Source: Riptortus pedestris
Taxonomy: Eukaryota; Arthropoda; Insecta; Hemiptera; Alydidae
DNA: 64,000 bases
Reading direction: 5' to 3'
NCBI GenBank assembly: GCA_019009955.1
Contig: CM032230.1
Span: forward strand, 122,020,501 to 122,084,500
The notes under the pieces are model-generated. The model was not told the DNA's origin. It did no database searches and worked only from the letters and a program-made list of their open reading frames with translations. A program made the position numbers and the translations under genes. Below are positions 54,990 to 64,000 of this stretch, in pieces. The stretch's first letter is position 1. Each line of letters starts with the position of its first letter.

Positions 54990-55560
54990 AGTGCATTCCA
55001 TTAGGGGAAATCTACTTTTGAAGTAGTACACGATTCTCAAAAAATCTTTTTCAAATGTTCATCGATTCTACTTAGGGACAACGAAAATGAGGTCCGTTTA
55101 AAAATAAATACACATTTCTTTATTGTAGTGCGTCCGCTGCTAGCCGTATACATACTTGTATGTTACCGGTCTAACGGGTGCAATTTTTGTTTAGTCACTT
55201 CCAATCTCGATATATGAGCGTTTCTTGCAAAACTGAAGTTTTGTTAACAGCTCAAATCGGGCTTTAGGAGGAGGGGTGGTGAAAAATCTCCATTATAAGT
55301 CGGATCGGAAATTTAATGAAACCATTCTTATTGCAAATTTTACCTATAAATGTTTTTCTCAATGATAAATATTATCCGAGATATTTCGACTTTTTCGGCC
55401 CTCAGTAAACACCCACTCCTACTCATGTCATGTTAACAATAAGCTGTTATATCATAAAGCACTGTCATCATGTGACCTATGCGAGAGACATGCAAATTCG
55501 TTGTATGTTGACGTCATCAATTAATATTTTACGTTCTTGTCTCGGAAAAGTTCATCTGAT
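54990..55560 (+). mobile_element. HINE, diverged
   Basis: GGGGAAATCTACTTTTGAAG (5' region), GTTCATCGATTCTACTTAGG, ACAACGAAAATGAGGTCCGT, TTACCGGTCTAACGGGTGCA, a short G-rich block, ATTATCCGAGATATTTCGAC and CCTCAGTAAACACCCACTCC. The TA tract is replaced by unrelated sequence at 55105-55160 and the 3' hairpins are absent. Confidence 0.62.
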
Positions 55561-55593
55561 TTATACCAAACTCGGTATTTAACCTTCATTTCT

Positions 55594-55689
55594 AAAGCCT
55601 TAAGGGAAATCAGCTATTGAGTCGTACTCATGACGCGAATTTTGAAAAATTTCTTCGAAATTTCGAGATGACGAAACTAAGTTCCGTTC

Positions 55690-55734
<45 letters not shown>

Positions 55735-55756
55735 CACAAGGGAAATCTGCTAAAAA
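55594..55756 (+). mobile_element. HINE 5' half ending in an inverted terminus
   Basis: CCTTAAGGGAAATCAGCTAT, ATGACGCGAATTTTGAAAAA, a shortened centre, GATGACGAAACTAAGTTCCG and (TA)n (55697-55731), then AAGGGAAATCTGCTAAAA, which is a 5' terminus in the opposite direction. The piece is therefore bounded by two 5' ends. Confidence 0.65.
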
Positions 55757-55779
55757 TGTTCGTGGAGAAGAGGTCAATT

Positions 55780-56090
55780 GTGTGTCATAACAGCAGGTGG
55801 GAGATCTGCCCACCACCTCCACTATCACCAATTGGCACCTGACTGCCTCCATCCTTTAGTTGAGAGTGACTATAGTGCAGTTCTCGCGGCTCTTCCACGA
55901 GGGGACAAAACCAATTATTATATTTGTCCTAGCCTCGATTAGGGGCTGAGAGAATGTCTTGCCTGAGACAGAAAGGCTTATAGAAAACCCGTTGTCCTGG
56001 TATCTGTGTCAATGATGGAGCCACCCACAGCTATTAACTCCTACGGCCATTGTCCCCCATCACAGCTCTCTCTCTATTCAATTTCATTTA
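55780..56090. other. GC-richer unique segment
   Basis: About 310 bp of balanced composition (GAGATCTGCCCACCACCTCC, TCTCGCGGCTCTTCCACGAG) in AT-rich surroundings. No long reading frame or known repeat is seen. It might be a non-coding exon, a regulatory region or an unknown element. Confidence 0.35.
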
Positions 56091-56455
56091 CATATTTCAT
56101 TAGTCAACCGACCAATTTCCCAACGTACGTTCCTGTCATCTTTCATGATTTGTGCAGATTATTTGAATTAATCATAATGTAAAGTATATAAGTACTCTCT
56201 AATATAAATAATTTTTAGCTAATTATTAATTTCTTTTTAGAGCAAGTCATTTGATTGGAATTCCATCAACTTTTATTATTTTATTGAATATTTCTTTGTG
56301 GTGAACCGGTTATTAAAATAGTTTTTATCGTGCGACTCTGTATAAAAACCTTAAGCTCAATAGCCGAAGAGCGCCAAGGTCTGCTTGGCTAATAAATTTA
56401 TTAAACTTCATAACTTTCTTAGTATTTCCACCGATCCTACCTTTTAGATGAGAGG

Positions 56456-56781
56456 AAATGTTCATCACACTGGGGCTATTTAAACTAAGCAGATTTCCCT
56501 CGTAATCTTTTACAATAGATACATCTACATACTGGTAACACTTAACACCATCGTGAATATTAAGTGAATTAATACAAATGACAATGAGAACTAATTCAGT
56601 CAATATACAGGATGTGTCTGAATTGTAAACAAACCAGCCAACCTCTCAGAGCGAATAGATAGATAGAAATATTCTTGATCTGAAAGAAAAACAGTTTCAG
56701 AAATATACCTGAAAGAAAGATGTCGAAAATCGCGTCATAAGCACGACCTCAATATGTCCCTTATGGGAAATCTGCTTAAAA
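56456..56781 (-). mobile_element. HINE, compact deletion derivative
   Basis: Both ends (AAATGTTCATCACACTGGGG with AAACTAAGCAGATTTCC at the left; ATGGGAAATCTGCTTAAAA at the right) enclose only 326 bp. The TA tract, G-rich block and most of the interior are deleted. Confidence 0.72.
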
Positions 56782-59277
56782 GGTCACGCTGGGACTACTC
56801 TCTAAAATAAGCTGTCTTCCCACGTACTAGAATTCCAAAGGTGACTTCTTCTTACACTTTCCTTACTAAAAGCCATATGGAAAATCTTAAATGATATAAA
56901 AGCTGGGTTTGATACTATCAAATACTAGGTAATTGTGAACATAAGAGTGGAGAATTGTTGAAGGCAAAGAACTAAAACTCAACAAAAAATTGGCCAAAGA
57001 TGAGGAAAACCTAAAATGGTGACAATCCTTCTGAGCCCATTTCGCCCATTTTTAATTAACTTTGTTTCCCACATATCGTGATTAGTTTTATATATTTTAC
57101 AGGGTTTTTATAAAGCATTTTCGTTCTTTGGTTCCCTTTTAATTAAGATTCAGTTTCAACAATTTGCATGCCTTTTCTATTTCTAAATAAAGATTGGATT
57201 ACAAAATCATTCCTTCATATTCACCATTATCACAAATGTCCTGTAGCATGGACAATAAATGTGCTGCCACACATTTCTTGTACCCGAGATATCAACAGAT
57301 AGTTGAATTTATGATTAGAATTGAAATCGAAGTATTAATATTGGAAATCGGTAACACTAAATAATCCATTTTTTGCCTTCAAATTAGTCAAAATTCATAA
57401 ATGTATAATTGTTAGTCTCAATGCAATTTATTCTTTACATTTTTCGAAACTAACGGAGATATTGATGAATGTGTTTTTCCTACGCCGAAATAGTCCCCCA
57501 CCCCTCCTAGTTGAAACTTTGGATTCTCAATCTGCCTTTGTTATATCTTGGTATAATTGGCTCAAAAATATAGAAATCGATGGAAACCTTTAAGCAACAA
57601 ACGGGCGGACAGATAGACAGAACTAGTTTTCAATTTTGATGCTATTGTTCTTAGAATGGTATGAAACGTAAAATAAAATGTATGCCCCCCTCCCCCTACT
57701 TTAAATAGAAAATTATTATTTTCTTTGTGTGAGCCCTTTCATTTTGTTCATTGCATTCCATCTTTATTTGGCTAACCGCCTCCGAACCGGAGTAAATACG
57801 AACAAATAACTATATTACAATTTTCGATTAGCTCTAGCCGCTAATGTTAAATGTGAATCACTGAAAGTCCTTCGCATGATTTTCACTCATTTTTTTCCGC
57901 TCATTGTATTTCAAATTGTTATTCAAATTAGTTTTTGCAAATCCTTGAATTGCAGCTCTATTAGTTCATTAGCACATGGTTACCGTTTCTATAACCCAGA
58001 CAATGCAGTCTCCATTTCTATAGTTAGCAATGTCAATCTCATTTCTCTTCAGGTGACAATGTTAACAAGATCATTTATCTTCATGTACTTGAGGTTCTTT
58101 AAAAAAACAACTCATTCTTTTGATTCCCTCTGCTAGTTAGTTTATGACTTAGCATATGAGTGTACGTTTATTTTGCGTGTATTTCCTAATAAATTATTAG
58201 TTTTGTGTGTTTTTAATTAATTGTAACTATATAGTTGATTGCGGCATTACAATTATATACATATTCATATAGACATATGTACAATGATGTGTGCATTTAA
58301 GACATTTAAGTATCAAGATTTTCTGGCGAGAGAGTCTGCATAGAAGGTTTTAAAAACTTAATATTGTATTAACACAAATATAAGCAAGACCTAAAAAACA
58401 AAATGTTTAAATTAAAATAAAGTTACAATAAACCGTCGTATATAAAACAATAAATACTTAAAACGTAACACGAGTAAAAACGATTAAAAAAAATTGACTA
58501 AAAACCTTATCGGTTTAGAATATATCTATCCAACTTAAAATGATAAATAGTGCCTGTGTCTTCAGAGTATGCAGCACACCAGGCATCTGTGTCTTGCGGG
58601 TTTTACCCAATTCAGTAATTGTTTTACAATTACCTTTCTGGAGATACAAAGGGTGTCCTAAATTATTTTTGACATATTTATAATTATCCTAAAAAAAAAA
58701 TTAAACATTTCTAATCTGTTCTAAGAAGTATAGATTTAATTTATTGGACTGAAAGGGATTAAATGCCAGTTTTATTTATTTTGTTGAAATTAAAGTTAGA
58801 ATCCATTTCTCGTTCTGGTTATTAATCTGTACACATTTCTCTTTCAATTTCACGCCTTATCGTTCAATATACAATGGAAATATCATATGTTTGGATTATA
58901 TCTTGTTATCAATGGAATATGATGGAAAGCTTTGTGTATTTTTACATGAACTTGAACTTGGTCATAATCTTTGGTGGTGGTTCGGTGAATGAAAACCGTA
59001 TAATGGTCGTGCTCCACGTTTAATCTGGTAATATAAATTTCCCATCGTGGAAAGACAGAAATAAAGCTGGATAAGGAAGAATTAAAATATTTCAGTAGAG
59101 GAAAATCCACTGCAGAGAAGAAGGGAACTTTCGAAATACTTATAGATATTGTGTTAACCAATAATTTGGTGCTATTTAACACTAAAATGGATAAGTAGAT
59201 ACCAAATGGTCAGAATGACAGCTATGGACTTAATCGAACCAAAGGGATTTATGAAGTTCTCCTGGCCTGTGATAAAA
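56782..59277. other. Unassigned stretch
   Basis: About 2.5 kb. A segment near 57460-57640 (AACGGAGATATTGATGAATG, CCCCACCCCTCC, ACGGGCGGACAGATAGACAG) has the flavour of old Helitron/HINE interiors but cannot be aligned. An 86-codon frame (57876-58136, plus) and a 99-codon frame (58883-59182, minus) carry no recognisable motif. Confidence 0.4.
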
Positions 59278-59848
59278 AAAAGTCCGTAACGCAGGGGCTG
59301 CGTAAACTAAGCAGATTTCCCACGTGAAGCTAGCTATACAATAGAGAAATCCTTATACGAGAGCCGTCTCTATACGTACGTTATCGGCCCACATTTAATA
59401 AAAATACAAATATCTCGGTTAATATTCAAGATAGAGAATAAATGTATAGAACAATATTTATAGTAAATTTAATTTGCAATAAGATTGGTTCTATACAATT
59501 TTTTTATCCGACGTATGGTAACGGAGATATTTTGAATTTTCAAAAAACCTCCCCTCTAAACCCCCCCCCTCCCCCTGATCCGATTTTAGCCATTTATGAA
59601 TTTGATCTTTCTTTTTACATAAAACGACTAAATATCGAGTTTGATAACGATTAGACCAAAATTGCGACCGCTAGAGCGGTAACAGACAAATTAGATAGAT
59701 AGATAGATATATATATATACAGTTTTGAACGGACCTCATTTTCGTCATCTCCTGGGTAGGATCGATGGACATTTGAAGAAAAATTTCGAAAATCGCGTCA
59801 TGAGTACAACCTCAATAGCTGATTTCCCTTAAGGGAAATCTGCTAATA
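59278..59848 (-). mobile_element. HINE, full length
   Basis: 571 bp: AAAAGTCCGTAACGCAGGGG, the intact GC hairpin with one change, AACTAAGCAGATTTCCCACG, the TATCTCGGTTAATATTCAAG block, a C-run (59561-59575), GCGACCGCTAGAGCGGTAAC, (GATA)n then (TA)n (59691-59719) in place of the pure TA tract, and the 5' block to TTCCCTTAAGGGAAATCTGC. It ends CTAATA instead of CTAAAA. Confidence 0.86.
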
Positions 59849-60204
59849 GGTTGTGGGATAATTTAAAGAAAAAGACAAGTAAAATGAAGGAGGGAATAAT
59901 GAAACGAAGAAATAAATAAACTGGTAGGTCACAAGAGCAGAAAAAAGTAGAAAAATCGTCTAAATAAATTCGTTATAGCCGATAAATGAGATAATAAAAT
60001 CCGTTTCCAAGTTTCTTTATTTTCCTTGATATGGGCGTGCATTTGCAGCCATTCGTAATGAGAGCTACATAACTATTTCATAAAGGTTTTCATTTACAAG
60101 TGTAATGTGAGGGATAACGTAGTCACACAGCATTTATTGACCAAACATACTTAACGAAGAAGTGGTATTACTTATCCACGGTTACCAACCACAAGACCCT
60201 CCAT
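59849..60204. other. Unassigned intergenic stretch
   Basis: Nothing recognised. Confidence 0.5.
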
Positions 60205-60410
60205 AAAATCTGCTACTGAGGTTGTACTCATGATGCGATTATGGAAAAATTAACTCATACGTCCATCGATTCTATTTAGGAGATAACGAAAATGAATTCC
60301 GTTCAAAATTATTTGTGTTTATATGTAATGAATAAATATTTGTCTGATACCTCTCTATCGAATCGCAATTAAGAAATAACTAAAATGAGGTGCTATGTGA
60401 GTATATACAT

Positions 60411-60469
<59 letters not shown>

Positions 60470-60547
60470 GATGAAATCACTAGTGTGCCATACCAGCAAT
60501 TGGGAAATCTTCTTAGTTTACGCAGCCCTTGTGTGAAGGACGTTCAT
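60205..60547 (+). mobile_element. HINE, interior deleted
   Basis: AAAATCTGCTACTGAGGTTG and ATGATGCGATTATGGAAAAA (5' block), CGTCCATCGATTCTATTTAG, then a scrambled centre with (TA)n (60417-60467) and the 3' terminus TTGGGAAATCTTCTTAGTTT, ACGCAGCCCTTGTGTGAAGG. The G-rich block is lost. Confidence 0.68.
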
Positions 60548-60586
60548 TTTATTTTAAAAGCTCGCAAAGATTATTAGAGAATTTCA

Positions 60587-60649
60587 AAATTCTATCTTGA
60601 ACAAGCAATATCGCAACGTAAGCGATACTGCTTGCTTAAGATAGAATTT
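60587..60649. repeat. Hairpin with 28-base arms
   Basis: Left arm 60587-60614 and right arm 60622-60649 pair along almost their whole length (AAATTCTATCTT with AAGATAGAATTT; TATCGC with GCGATA; ACAAGCA with TGCTTG, with small mismatches) around a 7-base loop. It is followed 35 bp later by a second hairpin. Confidence 0.75.
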
Positions 60650-60683
60650 CATTCAGGCCGATCCCACTTGACCTACAGATTAT

Positions 60684-60717
60684 ATCAATATAAGTAATCT
60701 CGGCTACTTATATTGAT
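60684..60717. repeat. Hairpin with 13-base arms
   Basis: ATCAATATAAGTA (60684-60696) and TACTTATATTGAT (60705-60717) are perfect inverted repeats with an 8-base loop. Confidence 0.8.
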
Positions 60718-61169
60718 TAGGTCCTAACCTACTTAGCAGCCATCCATCATTTACTTATAGTAATAGTTTGATTTCGGCAACTTTTCTTTTATGGCAGTCG
60801 TAGGTAGGGTTAGAAACCCTTGGCCAAAATACATTTCTTTTTGAGACCTTGGATAAAAAAACAACTTTCGTTCAAATCTATTAGTGGCTGGGTTTATACA
60901 TTAATTTATCGCCTAATAAGTCGGTAGAATAATGGCATATAATTGTTGTATCATTTCTCCAATACGAATATGATTTATTTGTACTTTTGCACTCACAGCC
61001 TTCAAGAAAACTTGTATGCAAAGAAATCATCATGCACATTATTTTCCAGCTAAAATTTCAAATCAGTTGGCACGGTCTATGCAGAGAAAAACAGAGAATA
61101 GAACATGTAATAACGTCATATGTGTGTCATTCATTTAGCTACTGCGTGACAGACTGAGCTGAGTGAAAA
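60718..61169. other. Unassigned stretch with HINE 3' stub
   Basis: Mostly unrecognised. At 61118-61155 the GTGTGTCATTCATTTAG, CTACTGCGTGACAGACT piece recalls a decayed plus-strand HINE 3' terminus. Confidence 0.4.
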
Positions 61170-61693
61170 AAAAGTCCATTACGCAGGGGCTGCGTAAACT
61201 AAGCAGATTTCCCACGAGAAGTTTTACAATAGAGAAATCTGCCTAATAATAACTGTAGTAGTAAGAAACCTCTAAACATAACACATTATTTAGGGCGTAA
61301 TAACCCAGTAGTTTCTAGCCCCAAAAAACAGTTAACCTAACCTCTAAACCTATTCACGAGGGAAGAATAGTTATAGAAACGGCCGCCAGAGCTCTCGGCG
61401 GAAAGTCCGAACATAGCCTACTGGTGACCACACGCAGAATACAAATGCAAATATCTCGGTTAATATTCAAGATACAGAATAAATATATAGAACAATATTT
61501 ATAGTAAATTTAATTTGCAATAGGATTTATTCTAGATATTTTGAATTTTCAAAAATCCCCGCCTCTAAACCCCCCCCTCCCACTGATCCGATTTCAGCCA
61601 TTAACGAACTTGATCTTCCTTTTTACATAAAACGATTAAATTCCGAGTTTGGTAAAGATCAAACAAAAATTGCGACCGCTAGAGCGTTAACAG

Positions 61694-61735
<42 letters not shown>

Positions 61736-61856
61736 GAACGGACCTCATTTTCGTCATTCCTGGGTAGGATCGATGGACATTTGAAGAAATTTTTCGAAAC
61801 TCGCATCATGAGTACGACCTCAATAGCTGATTTCCCTTAAGGGAAATCTGCTAAAA
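61170..61856 (-). mobile_element. HINE, full length
   Basis: 687 bp: AAAAGTCCATTACGCAGGGG, the inner hairpin ACTAAGCAGATTTCCC with GAGAAATCTGCC, the GGCGTAATAACCCAGTAGTT segment shared with 46241-46919, TATCTCGGTTAATATTCAAG, a small deletion in the next block, a C-run (61569-61578), GCGACCGCTAGAGCGTTAAC, (TA)n (61699-61730) and the perfect 5' hairpin TTCCCTTAAGGGAAATCTGC. Confidence 0.87.
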
Positions 61857-64000
61857 GTTATAGTGTTAGTGATCGTTAAAGTGTTAAGCGTTTCTTAGTG
61901 TTCAAAGAAATAGCCGGCTAGTCGTCCTATTGGTTGAGGATAAACCTGGATGAACGGGGAAGCATAGCAGTAAATGTGATTATCTACGGTTCCCTGACCT
62001 AGACAATTCCTGGGCATCAATTGTCTGCCTCAGACATTGTGAGGCATCTACGAAGATGAATATTATCTCTGAATCAGACTTGGGTTTACAGGGACGGAAA
62101 GTTCATTGTTACAGAGATAAACACACGCAATGAGGAGCAGAGGGGACTATCATTTTAATATGATTATATTCACAGATGTCCTTATCAAAAAAGAGGAAGG
62201 GAATTATACAACAATCAGTAGTTATTTCAGAATGTTCGTGGCTCAAATCAAGCTACACCTGAATACCCAAGTAGTCAGACGTTAAGACCAAAAGTAGAAT
62301 ATCAATTATCCCGATAAGGAGTATTTATCACAAAATTTAGTATACAACATGATTATAAGTAAAAAATGCATCCTTTTGACGTCAAGACGCCAGTAGAGGG
62401 CTCTGTACGATTTCAGGTTATGAAGGTGATATTCTAACTTCTGGTGCTCCATGAAATTGAAAAAGTTTCAAACCTTAAATCTCTGTGGAACTGGTTATTT
62501 CTGGCCTTGATGAGCTCATAGCAATCTAGATCACTATTGGGCACGAATTAGTTACCAATAAACATAGGTACTTTTGGAATTATTTAGGGGAATTATCACT
62601 TTTCGTTATCGTTTTTATTTATTTTTTTTCAACAGTGGATAGTGGAAGTTGTTAGTCAAATGTGTGTGCCATAAGTTGTTGTATATGTTTCTTTCAATTG
62701 AGTTTGGAGACCAGAAGCACTCCAAGCTATGAGATGTTTTGGCTCTTGTAAATCTGTGGACTTGAATACTTATCCATTTCCTATTTATGAAGTTCAACAT
62801 CATTAAAACTACAAATAGCAAAGAACAAAGCTTACCGTCTTTCAAATAATGGGACACATAGAGACAGCAAAGACAAATACGGCATATGGCATTTCAGATA
62901 TTTTTTGCTCTCTTAAAAATTCGTATATTTATAAAAATTCCTATTAAAAGTCAATGCGTTACCTTTAGCGAAGAAAGCTTCTTTTTTAAGTAAATTTTTA
63001 CCCTGAAATATCATTAAGGTGCGGGTTTTAAACTGTGCTGATACGAAAAAAATCACCTTCTATGTTCTCATTCAATAAAAATATATTGCCAAGATTCAAA
63101 GAATGCTTTACTGAATCCTAGGAGTTAAAAGTGAGCTACCTACCGCCAGTCAAGCAGTATTTGTTATCAAAGAAAGATTTTTCATTAATATCGGATTGGA
63201 ATCAGTATCATCCTACTCAATTCTTAGAGTTTCAAGAATAAACCTCATAAGAAAAAATTTAAAACCAATCTTACAGAGAGGATGATTGTTACACTGACGG
63301 GGAAAAAAGGTTTTGTATGCATGACCAAAGAAAAACAGGTTTTACCCTTTTACAGAACAGGATAAGCTTTAGGATAGACAGTTTGTTGCAAGCACTAATT
63401 GTCCATTGATGAGCTTGTTACACTATCCTGTAATAATAAATAAATAGTTGCATGTTCCATTGGTGCCTATCAAATTGGGCACTACAAGTATACACGATTA
63501 CAAATGCTCATGTTTTCTAATGGCCATGTTGTACTAGTTGCAATCTTGACCTTTTCTCTCTCGTTTGCTACTGACGTCAATAATAACTAGTCGTTCCTTT
63601 TTTCGAACTTATACCGTCAAGAATATCAACTATTACGCCAGTATTTAACATCCTCAAAAAAAAAAAAAAAACATTTTTGTTACTTCTCTGGACAGTATTT
63701 TTAAAAGGGTAATATGAGATTAATCGCAATTACAAACAATATGTATACACTTTGTTTAGGGCAAGAAACGGCAATGGGCGAACGGTAGTAGTTGTAGTGA
63801 TGTTGGATAAGAGACAAGAAAACCCTCGAGAAACGACAGTGTGATGAGATCCTGGGGAGCAGGTGTGTTGGTAACCAGTGGCCAGGTGGTGAAGGCACAA
63901 TAAGCATGCCCTCCCCACAGAGATAACTAATAATAGGGCAGTCGACGAGGCATACTCCACGAGTCCTAACTCTTTTATATATATATATAATCTGGAGAAT
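61857..64000. other. Unassigned stretch to window end
   Basis: No element recognised in 2.1 kb. The segment 63760-63960 is GC-richer and keeps two overlapping minus-strand frames of about 70 codons open, but without motifs or clear splice signals. The far end has a short TA run (63977-63989). Confidence 0.45.

Noticed and set aside
63701..63960. Two overlapping minus-strand frames in a GC-richer patch
   Set aside because: Neither is favoured by motifs or splice signals; kept only as unassigned sequence.

Overview
This 64-kb window is AT-rich repetitive DNA from a eukaryotic nuclear genome, most likely an arthropod and probably an insect. Helentron-type HINE/DINE-1-like elements with an internal (TA)n, small canonical Helitrons, Jockey-type and RNase H-type LINE fragments, a tRNA-derived SINE and a gypsy/BEL-style solo LTR together fit that best; the species cannot be named from the sequence. 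I found no convincing complete host gene. The one intact long reading frame with a recognisable domain (minus strand, 27238-26096) belongs to a LINE. One short GC-richer segment (8245-8500) might be a host exon.

Four layers of mobile DNA dominate. (1) About 30 copies or fragments of one HINE-like family (called HINE below). A full copy is about 570-700 bp: TTTT, a hairpin built on AGCAGATTTCCC, about 100 bp, a (TA)n tract, about 200 bp holding a G-rich block, a second hairpin of the same arms, a short GC hairpin (ACGCAG/CTGCGT), and GACGGACTTTT. (2) Nonautonomous Helitrons ending in a GC hairpin plus CTAG. They sit repeatedly inside the (TA)n tract of HINEs and are built from about 297-bp internal tandem units. 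(3) LINEs: an RNase H-type element (24791-27238, minus) whose 3' UTR is a minisatellite, a second 5'-truncated copy of that 3' UTR (40946-41790), a Jockey 3' end (39576-40206, minus) and a third LINE remnant (38927-39163, minus). (4) A tRNA-derived SINE of about 200-220 bp, seen seven times, twice split by a HINE.

Layout. 1-8.1 kb: two HINEs in inverted orientation, each opened by a pair of Helitrons. 8.1-21 kb: scattered HINEs, two short palindromic elements with hammerhead-ribozyme-like cores (10.2 and 19.4 kb), a Penelope-like inverted repeat split by a HINE (14.1-15.2 kb) and a solo LTR (16215-16908). 21-38 kb: mostly unassigned AT-rich sequence, with the RNase H LINE (24.8-27.2 kb), SINEs and one full HINE (31.9-32.6 kb). 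38-41.9 kb: a dense nested block of microsatellites, a GC-rich island, HINEs and three LINE pieces. 42-64 kb: SINEs, HINEs and two Helitrons, separated by unassigned sequence.

No autonomous Helitron/Helentron Rep-helicase, complete reverse transcriptase, integrase or transposase frame is visible, so nearly all elements here are nonautonomous or dead copies. Insertion order can be read at several places: SINE before HINE (46.2 and 53.4 kb), HINE before LINE (39.6 and 40.9 kb), HINE before Helitron (0.9-7.9 and 48.3-50.4 kb).
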